Positions 48,456 to 59,174 of a stretch of DNA of 64,000 nt are shown here, in pieces. A program made the translations under genes and the position numbers. Within the stretch, counting starts at the first letter, position 1. Every line of letters starts with the position of its first letter. A model generated the notes under the pieces. That model was given only the letters and a program-made list of their open reading frames with translations. It made no database searches and was not told the origin of the DNA. The stretch is taken from positions 92,917,276 through 92,981,275 of the forward strand of contig NC_061508.1 of assembly GCF_022539505.1 (NCBI RefSeq), in the 5' to 3' direction. Source of the stretch: Lolium rigidum (Eukaryota; Streptophyta; Magnoliopsida; Poales; Poaceae).

Positions 48456-48472
48456 CTAAGCTTGGGGATGCT
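48456..48472 (+). other. Polypurine tract of element 5
   Basis: CTAAGCTTGGGGATGC immediately before the 3' LTR. Confidence 0.75.
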
Positions 48473-48697
48473 TGATACGTCTCCGACGTATCGATAATTT
48501 CTTATGTTCTATGCCATATTATTGATGATACCTACATGTTTTATGCACACTTTATGTCATATTCGTGCATTTTCTGGAACTAACCTATTAACAAGATGCC
48601 GAAGTGCCGGTTCTCGTTTTCTCGCTGTTTTTGGTTTCGAAATCCTAGTAACGAAATATTCTCGGAATTGGACGAAACGAAGACCCGGGGGCCTATT
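48473..48697 (+). repeat. 3' LTR of element 5, first 225 bases
   Basis: Begins TGATACGTCTCCGACG like the 5' LTR and runs into the N gap. Confidence 0.92.
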
Positions 48698-48797
48698 NNN
48701 NNNNNNNNNNNNNNNNNNNNNNNNNNNNNNNNNNNNNNNNNNNNNNNNNNNNNNNNNNNNNNNNNNNNNNNNNNNNNNNNNNNNNNNNNNNNNNNNN
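48698..48797. other. Assembly gap, 100 N
   Basis: Joins the 3' LTR of element 5 directly to a truncated CACTA gene. At least the rest of that LTR, the CACTA left terminus and part of element 6 must be missing. Confidence 0.98.
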
Positions 48798-51700
48798 GCC
48801 GTCCTGGAGCTGGCTATCGCGCATGTAGTAGGGATCCGCTACCGCGATGTGGCGGGGTCTCTCTCTCGTTGATCTTCATCCGAAGATTAATCGCGTATAG
48901 GCGGACCAAGTTATAGTCGAGCCGTTTCGAGTGAAATAGATTGAAGACGTCCTCGAACGCTATGAAGAAGATATCCGCGGGGTCTTCATTGACGAAGTTA
49001 CTGGTTGGACGGCACCTTGACCGAGAACACCGGGTAATTTGGATCCTTTTCTTTAAGAAGGACGCTCTCTTGATAATGAATAGAGTGCTGCAAAGGGAGC
49101 ATTTGTCCACTTGCGAGGTGTTCCATGTCCGGAGGCGGTATAGGTTTACCAGCTTCATGACACCGGGGCAAGCCATCCGGTGTAGGTGGTACCATGTCGT
49201 CGGCCCGGATCCTCTTAGGAGCAGGCTGGCTCGAAGATGCGCCCTTCTTGGCTCCTCTCTTCCTTCCCTTCTTCACTTGACCTACGTGGGGTGCTTGTGG
49301 TGCTGATGGTGGTGCTTCGGGTGCTTGGTGGTGCTTCGAGGTTGCTTGGGGTTGATTTGGGTGGATCCCCGATGATCGTCTTACGCGGCGTGTTAGGGCT
49401 GAAAACGGTAGCGAGGCTTGACTTGAGCTGGATTGCCAGCCTCCGGAGGAGTGTCTTGAGAAAGACCCGTGAAGACCAGTGCGCCGCTTCGTGACTGTAG
49501 GGGACGACTAAGTTGATCGCCGTGTGTGCGGAAGGCTTGTTCATCCATAGGAGGCATGTACATATCTTGGCTGCGAGGCGCCAGTGTTGATGTAGGCATC
49601 GATGTCATCATCATCATCTACATCATTGCCATCAAGTGGCGCCATGTCCTGGACCTTAGGTGGTGGCGGTTGCGATGCCGCCGCTTGGCGTACCGTGCGT
49701 CTAGTAGGCGGTCGTTGCGGTAGCGCTCCCAACAACTGTTTGTGGCGTACGGTGGTGACGGCGATCGTCGGTTCCTTCCGGGTGGCGGCGGCGACCGTCG
49801 GTTCCTTCGGGGTAGTGGGGGCGGCGACCGCCGTTTCCTTAAGGGTGTCGTCGGCGTTGGCGATCTTGGGCCGGATGATAGGGGAGGTGGCGCCGGTGCT
49901 TCTCTTACAACTCGGAAGACCCCCCCAGACGAATCTGGTTCTTCGGCCATTTCATAAGCCATGAGGTGCAATCCCCAAGGGACAAAACCTCGCCTTCTTC
50001 TGTGCCCGGAGGTTGAAAGGGGGGGATGGCGTAGCGGTACTCCGGCACTACCATTACCAACTTGACCTTCGCCACGTCTTCCGTCAATGTAGCGCCGTGC
50101 ATAACGCGGGAAGCCATGACAAAGCCGCTAGCAACTTCCACCAACTTGCCGCCGGGCTCCACCGTTTGCGGAAGTATGCATTGTTCATCCTGAGTCGGGG
50201 CGCCATGTTGGGCATCGTGAGATGGCAGGTCACGAAAGGCATATATAGTTAAAGAAGATGACGCGAAGGAGTAACTAATGAGTTTACCTCCTTGATGGCG
50301 TCGATCTCGGCTACTGTCGATACAAGGGCGGCGGTTGGGGGCGTCGATGCGACCAGTTGGAGCTGCGGCGGCGGTTGGAGCTGCGGCGGCGTATGGTGGA
50401 GCCCCGACGCCGGCGTCGGGTGGAGCGGCACCGTCGGCGACACGTGGAAGCTTGAGTTGCTGCCGCTAAGGCTGGGCACATGTATCGGCCCCACTTGACC
50501 TCCCGCATTCCAAGCAGCTAACCCCTCAATCAACCCAGGGGGGATGATCTGCCGGATCTTCTCGTCCAATAACTTGTTCATCATCTCCGTGTTCTCCACG
50601 GGCTTTTCGGCCACCAGCTTCTCTAGTGACTCCACCTTCTTCTTCAGCTCCTGAACCTCGGATTTATCCTTAGCCGATGACCTCCTCTCCAACTTTCTCG
50701 TCTTGGCATCCGATCCGTAGTACTCGGATAGCTTCATACTTGTGCCAAAGCCGGACACACGGCCAGCCGACGTCGGTGGCTTGTCTGGCTCCCTCTCCTT
50801 GTACTTGTTCATCGCCCTGTTGAAAGGCGTGTCCCACGGTTCCGTCGACCCCCGGGACGACGGGCCAGCCTTCGTCAACTCTTCATCCTTTAGACAAAGG
50901 AACTTAAGGTTAGCCCATTTGGCTTCATTGCCTAATAAGATGAGCGAAATAATATAGAACTATCCTTACCAGGTACTTCTCGAAACCCTTCACGTCTTCG
51001 TGATCCGTAATAAATTCCCCCGTCTTCCATTCTAAGTAGTAGCGGGACCGGACAAAGTTCCTAGCCTGTTCATCCTGGATTTTGTGCCAGGGGTTTTCTT
51101 TCCCCAGACGTACCATCTCGGCATCCTCCTTGTCCCAAGTGGGCTGTTTTCCTCGGTAACCGCCGCTTCCGCAATGGTGGGTCCCTAAGTTCAAATCCCG
51201 CATTTTCTTCCCCCGGGCGGTCCATTTTTTAACAGCGTCACTCTGTAAGTAAGACTTGAATGCATTAAAGTCTTCTAAGGAGAGCGACGGGTCTTTGCTA
51301 CTTATCCTCTCCCAGCTTTCACCGGCCTCGATCTTTCCCTTCAGCCGGTTCTTCCAGTCTGCTCAAGGCGGTGCTCATCTTCGTGAGAGCTAAAGAGTCC
51401 ACCTTCTTATTTAACGGCTCCGGGAACGTGTATCGTTGGTGAAGCTTCGGAGGAGGGATTGGGCGATAGCCTCGTTCTCCTTGCTTCTGAGGTCCTGAGT
51501 TAGGATCGGCACGGTTTCACGGACGATGCACCCTAGTTGCATGCCGTACCCTTTGGCAACCCACGAAGGCTCCAAGGGTAGGCCACTTTCGGAGACTACC
51601 GTGAAATGATCGGTGACGTTGGCGAGCACTTGCGGCCTCCGATCCCTCCTTGGCCTCCTCGCCGTCCTCTTCTTCTTACCCTCCCGAGGGTTGCCGCCGC

Positions 51701-51994
51701 TATCACCTTCCGTGCGGTTGGCCGCGTTCTCTTCACCGGCCGTCTCTTCACCGGTACTGGGCGGCGTCGTCCCAGGTATCGTCATCGTCGCCGGTGTCGG
51801 CGGCGGCCCCCGGCCCTCTCCCTCGGAGGCAGTGTCCCGGCCCTCTCCCTCGGAGGCGGCGTCCCGACCCTCTTCCTAATCGTCGGGCGACTCGGCGGCG
51901 GCCTTCCGGGGCTGCTCGTAGCCCTCCAGAAGTCCTTGTTGGCCTCTCTCGCTTCTTCGTTCTGGCTCCTGGGCTTAGAAGTGTTGCCCGACAT
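48798..51994 (-). pseudogene. CACTA second gene, TNPA-like (Ptta/En/Spm family), C-terminal part in gap
   Basis: Chosen start MSGNTSKPRSQNEEAREANK at 51994. The TNPA-like product is thought to bind subterminal repeats. Patches in order: FTVVSESGLPLEPSWVAKGY and GCIVRETVPILTQDL (51560-51480), then MRDLNLGTHHCGSGGYRGKQ and PTWDKEDAEMVRLGKENPWH (51203-51090), typical of Transposase_24. Next come a coiled coil with EVQELKKKVESLEKLVAEKP (50660-50600), KLVMVVPEYRYAIPPFQPPG (about 50000) and KGRKRGAKKGASSSQPAPKR (49265). At 48940-48850 LFHSKRLDYNLVRLYAINLR resembles the segment before the Ulp1-like protease part of such proteins. Frames change several times, from introns and at least one frameshift near 51810. 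Confidence 0.75.
51806..51870. repeat. Short tandem repeat in the TNPA-like gene
   Basis: CGGCCCTCTCCCTCGGAGGC occurs twice, about 30 bases apart, and a third partial copy follows. The frame break of the gene falls here. Confidence 0.65.
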
Positions 51995-52165
51995 GTTTAT
52001 TTGCACTTCATTAAAAAGAGGCAACAAGTTAGTACAAAAGTCAACCGAGAAAATTCGGCATGACTTTTGCTAATTTTTCTACGTAGGAGTGCCCATTTCT
52101 CAACCGAAACGGAAGTTAATCAACGCTTCGGGAGAAATGGGCAACTCAATGAAATCCCTGCAAAA

Positions 52166-52234
52166 ATATCCACCATATACACCATATATCCACCATATCA
52201 CCATATACACCATATATCCACCATATCCACCATA
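52166..52234. repeat. Minisatellite of CCACCATATA units
   Basis: ATATCCACCATATACACC-type units repeat about four times. Confidence 0.8.
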
Positions 52235-52276
52235 AACCGAAAACCTGGACATATATTGCTGGACATATATAGTTCC

Positions 52277-52500
52277 TATTTTTTAACCTGGAGCACTACA
52301 ACAAATTAACCTGAAGCATCTACAATACATCAAACAAAACCTGGTGCATCAATACAGCTGGCATTATTAACCTAGAGCATCAATACAACAAATATTATTA
52401 ACCTGGAGCATCTACAACAAATTAACCTGGAGAATCTACAATACATCAAACAAAACCTGGAGCAATCACCTGGAGCACTACAACAAACCTGGAGCATCTT
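52277..52500. repeat. Imperfect tandem array of AACCTGGAGCATC units
   Basis: Variants of AACCTGGAGCATCTACAACA repeat at least eight times with spacers of different length. Confidence 0.7.
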
Positions 52501-53849
52501 TTTAACCAACTGTTAGCATATTTAGTGCAGCCAAGGCAGTAGCTAATGACTTAGAAAAATGACTTCAATAGTAGGCAGTAGCATTTCATTCAAAATCAAC
52601 TAGGCGGTATCATTTCATGATTAGCTTGTTCATTTTTTCATTTGTATTAAAAAACCTAACAAATCCTAGCTAGCAGTAGCAATAAAGAACATCAACATAT
52701 AAAATTCCGAGATAATTAAATAGCGAAGCTTGAGCATCATATGGAAATGCTAGTGTCTTCAAATGAAAATGCTATTACTCATAAATATACATTACAAAAG
52801 GCAGGTTAGCATAGTGACTTAAATTTAAAAAGGCGGTATGTGCTTCTTCATAACCAAGAATACAAGCTTATAGAGCAAGCCAACCGGTAGCTACTTGCCA
52901 ACATGTGAGCATGAGCATCATTTAAAAACAACATTATTAATGCAAGAACTTTATTAGCTCTAGTGCAAGCAATGAATTAAAAAAACAGCAACCAATGAAT
53001 TAAAAAAAATAGCAAGCAATAAATTAAATAGCATTTGACTGCATCATTTGCATTTACATTTAAACCAGTAGCATCATTTGCATGAACAAGAGAACCTAAA
53101 TCAATTTCTAGCTTGTACATTTCATCATTTCATCATAGCATCATAGCATCATTTCATCATTTCCATTTAAACCAGTAGCATCATTAGCTTTCACCAAGAA
53201 TTGCTAACAAATCCTAGCAGTAGCATTGGAGTCATTATTCTATTTCATGAATGATTGTTCAATGGAGATGTAGTGTCTGGCCTACATGATACACTACTAA
53301 GTATTATTGGCCTACATGATGTAGTGTCCGACGCACATCCTTGCAAACTCTTTAATACGAAAGGATGAAAATAAGAACATATCAAACATCACCCGTAAAT
53401 AGCGATACTACATACTACACTTTAGCCAGAGAATTGGCAATGGAAGTCCAACAAAACCAATAACATATACATACTACACTACAACATGCCACCAAAGTAG
53501 ATATAGGTCATTTGTTTCTACATCTAGCTATGGAGCCCCTGAATTTCATCACATAGAAAGAATATAATGCCATAACCAAGAAATTAGCTACTGCTAGGAT
53601 CATGGCAATTCTTTGATGGCTTGGATCATGGCAATGCAAACAACATATTGTACAAGGGGCAGCTTGCGTGGAACGAGAACATGAGACAATACAAAATCTG
53701 ACCAATGTTGCCCTTCTTCTCCGAAATTCGGGCACAAGACAGGTGGGGAGGGGGACAAGGGAGTGGGGAGGGGGAGAGGGACTCTCACCGAACGGCGGCG
53801 GTGGCAGGGCGCGGTGGTGATGGCGTTGTCCTCCTCCTCTACGGCGGCG

Positions 53850-54095
53850 ACTCGGGCTGCGCGTCCTCCTCCTCGATCTGCGGGCGGCTCGGGCTTGGGC
53901 GTCCTCCTCCTCGATCTGCGGTGGCGGCTCGGGCTTGGGCGTCCTGCTCGGCGGTGGCGTGGCGGTCCTCCTCCTCCTCCTCCTCTGCGGCGGCGGCTCG
54001 GGCTCGCGCGTCCTCCTCCTCGATCTGCGGTGGCGGCTCGGGCTTGGGCGTCCTGCTCGGCGGTGGCGTGGCGGTCCTCCTCCTCCTCCTCGGTG
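53850..54095. repeat. GC-rich tandem duplication in the TNPA leader
   Basis: The stretch at 53901-53981 recurs at 54010-54090 (offset about 109 bases). Each copy includes CCTCCTCCTCGATCTGCGG and CTGCTCGGCGGTGGCGTGG. A partial third copy lies at 53856-53900. Confidence 0.8.
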
Positions 54096-54225
54096 GCAGC
54101 GGCGCTAGCTAGGTGGCGGCGCTTGGCGGTGGTGGTGGTTGCGAGAGCAGTGGGCGAGCTAGGGTTGTCGGCCGGGGAAGAAACTGCTGTTGTGAGTGGG
54201 GAAGAAAGGGTCGATCGAGTTATTT

Positions 54226-54370
54226 CACCAAGTGTCTAAATTCCGTGGCGCACCACTCATATGCGCCACGGAATTAAGCATTCGTGGCGCATCAACTATG
54301 ACATGCGCCACGGAATGCCTAATTCGGTGGCGCACCTAAAGGGGCGTGCGCCACAGAATTTAGACACTTA
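54226..54370. promoter_or_regulatory. Internal palindromic array between the two CACTA genes
   Basis: Contains three GTGGCGCA.../...TGCGCCAC palindromes like those at the transposon end. The whole module is bounded by an inverted pair, AAGTGTCTAAATTCCGTGG at the left and CCACAGAATTTAGACACTT at the right. It lies just upstream of the TNPA leader on the minus strand, so a promoter role for the transposase-binding repeats is plausible. Confidence 0.7.
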
Positions 54371-54410
54371 GCAAAACAAAATGGTTTTACTGCTGTGTAC
54401 TGACAGTTAC

Positions 54411-54508
54411 TTAGCACTAGCCCAGTGGTTAAGGTCAATGTTAGCCCATTAGTAGCCAGGTTCGAACCCTGGCTGCCACACAATTTTTCTTCCTTTTTTT
54501 CATATTTT
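54411..54508 (+). mobile_element. tRNA-derived SINE-like insertion
   Basis: A box-like TAGCCCAGTGGTTAAGG and B box GGTTCGAACCC are spaced as in tRNA-derived SINEs, followed by a T-rich tail. AGTTAC flanks both sides (54405-54410, 54509-54514). It does not fold as a full tRNA gene. Confidence 0.55.
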
Positions 54509-54693
54509 AGTTACATTTCAATAAATAACACAACATTATTTAGTAATTAGTAGAGTATTATAAATTACTTGTCTCATACAAACATGTACGTTCGTGTTTC
54601 TCTCACACACACATGCATGTACTTGTCTAACACACACTCACACACATGTGTAGACCAAAAAAAGATCTTCTTCGTCCCGGCTCCGAGCTCTAG

Positions 54694-57600
54694 CTAGCGT
54701 CTCTTCGCAATCTTCTTGCCCTTTCGGTTGTTGGCGGTTGAATACTTTATACCGGCCACCTTGAGATTTCTTCGCGTGAATGGACAACCTTTAGAGGGTA
54801 GGGAGGTCTTCCTTCTTACTTTACTAGTAGTAGGCATGTCGAAGTGCCTGTCGAATTCCTCCTCCATCTTCGGGTCACCGTTCTTGTCCAAGTCTTCCTC
54901 GTTGGCGTCTCCTTGCATTCCTATGATGCTCCTCTTGCCCCTCCTCACGACAACACGGCTAGGCCTCGACGGATCGGTGATGAAGAAGCATTGGTCAACT
55001 TGGCTACCGAGTACCCATGGCTCATTTTTCGCGGATGCGTTCTTCGATTTTGCATCGGGTATAACCATGGTTGTGAAATATCGGCCTTCTTTTTCGACCT
55101 TCTTGGCCCATCTCACACGAAACATTGGCACCGTCTCTCCACAGTAATTGAGCTCCCATATCTCCTCGATCCTTCCAAAAAATCTTTCCTTGACATTAGT
55201 CTCGTCATCGGCGTATGACAGACATAGTTACTCCTGAGTTTTGATTTTCACTATTTCTGTCCTTTTCCTCGGTGTAGAATCTCGTAACCGTTGATGTCGT
55301 ACCCACTGATAGGTCCTTACGTTATGCGCGGGTCCCTGTGATAAGGTGTATATGAGTTTTTCATCTTCGGTAGAAGGCGTATTTCTACTGTGCTTCAACC
55401 GGTTGAGTTTGCTTGAACCAACGCGTGAAGCTGGAGTTGTGCTTTTTGGTTACGTCTCCCATCTTCCTCGGCCGGCCCATATCGATGTAATTCTGCTCGA
55501 CCATGCTTTTGTGCTCTTGCACGAAAGGTTCGGTCAGTTTTAAGTGTTGTAGCGCGACCCGGTGAGCCCTGTCAAAGTCGTCGCGTCGATTTTCAATGCC
55601 GACATGGACTGAGCGGTAGCCCTCGCGGTGACCGACTCCGGCGAGCCTCCCGAGGTGCGTCCTGGGTGGTAGACCAACATGATCCTCGTCGTCCTCGGTG
55701 CTTAGATAATTCTGGCGAAGGAGATGCACTCGTAGGTTAGAAACCCCTTGGCCATGCTTGCGTACGGGACGGGCCCTATTGCGAACGTATCCTTTCATGA
55801 CACCGTTACGCCTTTCGAAAGGCATCATGTTGTGGAGGAACGTTGGGCCGAGCTGCTTGATGTCTTCAACGACATGGAGAAGGAGATGGACGCATATATC
55901 ACGAGAATGCAGGCGGGAAGTAAATCTCGAGCTCACATAGTATCACCACGATCTCATCCTGTAGCATCTTGAGCTGCCTCACGCCGATCGACTTCCCGGT
56001 GATAACGTCAAAAAAGTTGCATAGGCCAAACAGCGTATCACGGACGTGCTCGTCCATTATGCCTCGGATCGCAACGGGAAGTATCTGCGTCATTAGCACG
56101 TGGCAATCGTGAGACTTCATCCCGGTGAACCTCTTCTTCGCTACGTCCGGATATCTGCTTATATTCCCCGAGTAACCGTGAGGAACTTTCACTCCTAGGA
56201 GGCACTGAAAAGCTGCTCGAGCTCCTCCGGACTCGTTGTGAAGCGAGCGGCGGGAAGCTGCACCGCGTTCTTCTTAGCCCTTTTACGGAGACGTTGAGTC
56301 CCTTCCGTCCGATCATCATCATCATCATCATCATCATCGTCGGTATCGGGGCTTGAAGATCTTTCCCGATGCCAAAATGTTTAAGATCGTATCTTGCTTT
56401 CGGTCCATCCTTGGACTTCTCCGAGTTGCAAAGAGTGCCAAGCGGACTCTCGGTAACGTTCTTCGTAATGTGCATGACATCGAGGCTGTGGGGCGTGTGG
56501 AGGACCTTCCGAGTACTCCAAGTCGTGGAAAACGAGACCTCGCTTTCCATACACCGAGCAGCGGCTCGGCTTCGGTCGCTTCTTTCCCGGCGCCGGGCAC
56601 TCCTTCCAATTTTTCGAGAAGATCATCGATTTCCGCGCCGCTCCTCGGGCGTGGGGGTCCATCGGGCTCATCTTTACCATTGAACGGATCACCGCGTTTT
56701 CTCCACGGGTGATCCAAGCGAAGCCACCTTCGAGCACCCGGGTAGACGGTTTTCGAGGACCCGGGATCCCTTGGTAGTTGTAGATGCGGGGTATCGTCCA
56801 TGCACTTCACACAGCCGTTGAATCCGTGGCCCACCCGGGCGGATACATATGCGTAACCAGGATAGTCCGTGACCGTCGTGATCAACGCGGCTCTCATATC
56901 GAAATAAGTTCTAGTGTAGGCGTCCCACGTACGGGGTGGCGTCTTCCACAACGTGTCTAACTCCTCTTTCGGCAGCCCGAGATACAAATGCATGTCGACA
57001 CCTGGTTGTTTCGGCCCCTGAATGAGAATACTCAGGTGTATGTACCTTTGCTTGGTGCACAGCCACGGGGTAGGTTGTAAGGCCATACAAACACAGGCCA
57101 GGTGCTATGCGTGCTACTCCGGTTGCCGAACGGATTGAGTCCATCGGTGCTCATACCCGGCTTCGATGTTCCTTGCGTCGCCCCCGAACCTAGGGAAGGC
57201 GATGTCCAATGTTTGCCACTTGTCCGGCGTCCGAAGGGTGTGTCGGCATATAGCCCATCTCCGGATCTTCTTCGGGCTTCTGCCTTTCCTCGTGCCATTG
57301 CATGAGCTTTGCTTCCTTAGGGTCCACGAAATACCGCTGCGGACGGGGAGTGATAGGAAAGTACCATACCACCTTTCGAGGTACCTTCTTGTTCCCAACC
57401 TTGTACCGTCCGTGGCCACACACCGGACATGTGGTTCTGTCCTTGTACTCGCACCTATAAATCACACAATCATTAATGCAGGCGTGGTATTTTTCGTGCG
57501 GTAGGTCAAGGGGACACACGACTTTCTTGGCCTCCTCGGTACTACTTGGCAATGTGTTCCCCTCCGGGAGACGATCGTGCCAGAATTTTAAGCTCTTGCT

Positions 57601-58193
57601 TGAAGCTGGAATCGGTCCACTTGTTACGCGTCTTCATCTGCGGGTAATCAAGCGTTACATGCAAGCGCGTATCCTGCGGACGACACCCGGGAAAGATCGG
57701 AGTCATCCCGTCTTTCTCCATTTGCGACAGCTTGGCTCTCTCTCTAGCTGCAACTCTATCGTTGCTCGTCTCCTGGAGGAGCAGATCTTGAACATGAGAG
57801 TCCCGCAAGGCCGAAATTAGCGTGGTCGCGCCGGAATCTTATTCTTCATCATGATGATGTTCTCCGCCGGCATCTTCTTCTTCATGATGATCTTCTCCGT
57901 CGACTTCTTCTTCATGATGATAGTCCCCGTCGGCATGATGATAGTCTTCTTCATGATGATAGTCGTCTCGCTCGACATGGTCTTCATGCGCACCATTTGA
58001 TGGGGCCGGCCGCGCCTGGTTGTCTTGCATGAAACCGCGCCTCGGCGAGTGCTCCTCCGGTTGTCCGGAATCGGGGTTGATCCAGCGCTCGAGTTTGCAT
58101 GATCGACACGGACATCTTATCTCGGCGCCTATTGTTCCGAATCATGTCCTCCTTCGCGTCTATCTTGTATCTAGAGATTCGAGCGGAACTCAT
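54694..58193 (-). pseudogene. CACTA transposase TNP2 (Transposase_21), degraded
   Basis: TNP2 cuts and joins CACTA ends. Chosen start MSSARISRYKIDAKED at 58193; a MSVSIMQTRALDQPRF block follows. A His/Glu/Asp repeat region (57840-57980) ends in an in-frame TAA (57837-57839). Then come the zinc-binding HACINDCVIYRCEYKDRTTC and CPVCGHGRYK at about 57490-57410. The Transposase_21 core is at about 57140-56340: RYIHLSILIQGPKQPG, GLPKEELDTLWKTPPRTWDA, GFNGCVKCMDDTPHLQLPRD, LDVMHITKNV. DUF4218 spans about 56190-55560 with KSHDCHVLMTQILPVAIRG and QLGPTFLHNMMPFERRNGV. DUF4216 is at about 55130-54980 with RYFTTMVIPDAKSK and EPWVLGSQVDQCFFITDPS. At least five frameshifts and stops; no functional enzyme. 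Confidence 0.85.
56313..56343. repeat. (ATC)n microsatellite in TNP2
   Basis: About nine ATC/CAT triplets; it encodes a Met or Asp run depending on the frame, and lies near a frame break. Confidence 0.8.
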
Positions 58194-58775
58194 CGAGAGG
58201 ACCATGCTTGCCTGCAAATGGTATACATAGAACAGGAAATTAGAACCGCACCAAATGCACACACATGCATGGGCCGTACCTCTCCTCAAGGTATTACATG
58301 GAGTGGAAAAATTCGGCATGACCTCTCCTCAAAGTAGGACATATGGGTAGTGCAAAACTTGCCGAAACGGAAATGAATCAACATTTCGGCAAACATCCAT
58401 GCACCACACCGGCACACACACAAGCGCTTCACCTGCAACAAGCATCCATACACACGACGGCCACACAAGATCTACAAGCATATGCATGTCTCCTCCAAGC
58501 ATATGTATGTCTCCTCCAACTACTCACCTTCTAGATTCGATACCGAGACGAGACCGCGATCGATGACTTCGAGAGGAGGAGAGAGTATGGAGAGCCTTCT
58601 CCTCAACTCCAATTAAGTATCAACCAAAGTAAGTGTAATAAATACCCAAGCAAGTGAAAAGTGGAGTCAAAATGGTATGAGAGAGAAGGGGGACGAGCTA
58701 GATGGAGGAAGAAGAATGGCTTGTGTAGTGTGGTAGGTGGGAGGTTGCTCACTTTTGTAGATCTGGTTCGCTAAT

Positions 58776-59141
58776 CCTGTGGCGCACCAACCACGGTGCG
58801 CCACGGAATAGCTTATTTCGTGGCGCACCGAGCGCAGATGCGCCACGGAATAACTTATTTACGTGGCGCACGGAATACGATGCGCCACGGAATACCTTAT
58901 TTTTGTGGCGCACCGTCGCCGTGCGCCACGGAAGAAGTAATTTCTGTGGCGCACCGAGGTTTGTGCGCCATAGAAATTGTAAAACCAATGATTGGGGGTG
59001 ACGGGGTGTGGGGCCCACCAAGTTTTTGTGGCGCACGGTTTAGCGGTGCGCCACAAAATTAAGCTATTTCTGTGGCGCACCGAGCTTCGTGCGCCACAAA
59101 ATAAGTTTCTGTGGCGCACCAAAAACGGTGCGCCACAGAAC
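58776..59141. repeat. Subterminal palindromic repeat array of the CACTA element
   Basis: Eight hairpins of the form GTGGCGCAC-spacer-GTGCGCCAC, with spacers of a few bases, separated by AT-rich linkers such as GGAATAACTTATTT. They are the likely binding sites for the TNPA-like protein. Confidence 0.88.
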
Positions 59142-59157
59142 TAAGCTTCGCCTATAA

Positions 59158-59174
59158 GGGTTTTCCTACTAGTG
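59158..59174 (-). other. CACTA terminal inverted repeat
   Basis: On the minus strand CACTAGTAGGAAAACCC, the diagnostic end of the superfamily. The 3-bp target copy to the right is ATG. Confidence 0.88.

Larger units (their letters stand above)
45883..48472 (+). other. Long 3' non-coding region of element 5
   Basis: About 2.6 kb without coding. The block at 45908-45943 (GGCGTTAAAGAAAAGCGC then TTATGGGAGACAACCC) is shared with element 2 (20660-20695, opposite strand) and, with changes, element 3. The segment at 46250-46800 is also shared by all three. This is conserved non-coding sequence between families. Confidence 0.7.
52027..53700 (-). other. AT-rich region upstream of the TNPA-like coding start, probable leader intron
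   Basis: No coding. It separates the coding start at 51994 from a GC-rich leader-like block at 53760-54190. It contains two tandem repeat arrays described separately. The reading as an intron is inference from position and composition. Confidence 0.45.
48798..59174 (-). mobile_element. CACTA (En/Spm) DNA transposon, left end lost in gap
   Basis: The right end is the inverse of CACTAGTAGGAAAACCC (59158-59174), preceded by an array of palindromic subterminal repeats (58776-59141). Two minus-strand genes follow in the usual order for CACTA: TNP2 (54694-58193) and a TNPA-like gene (from 51994 into the gap). It sits in the inner region of family-2 element 6, as sequence at 59175 continues the region homologous to 31035-31080 of element 3. 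Confidence 0.9.

Noticed and set aside
48504..48916. Open frames from the element 5 LTR into the CACTA across the gap
   Set aside because: An N-run artefact joining two unrelated elements.
53705..54239. 135- and 158-codon Gly/Ala/Arg/Ser-rich plus-strand frames
   Set aside because: Made of tandem GC-rich repeats. The minus-strand gene order suggests a leader region.
58776..59141. Regular repeats that could suggest a CRISPR-like array
   Set aside because: The units are palindromes with variable spacing at the end of a CACTA element in a plant genome.
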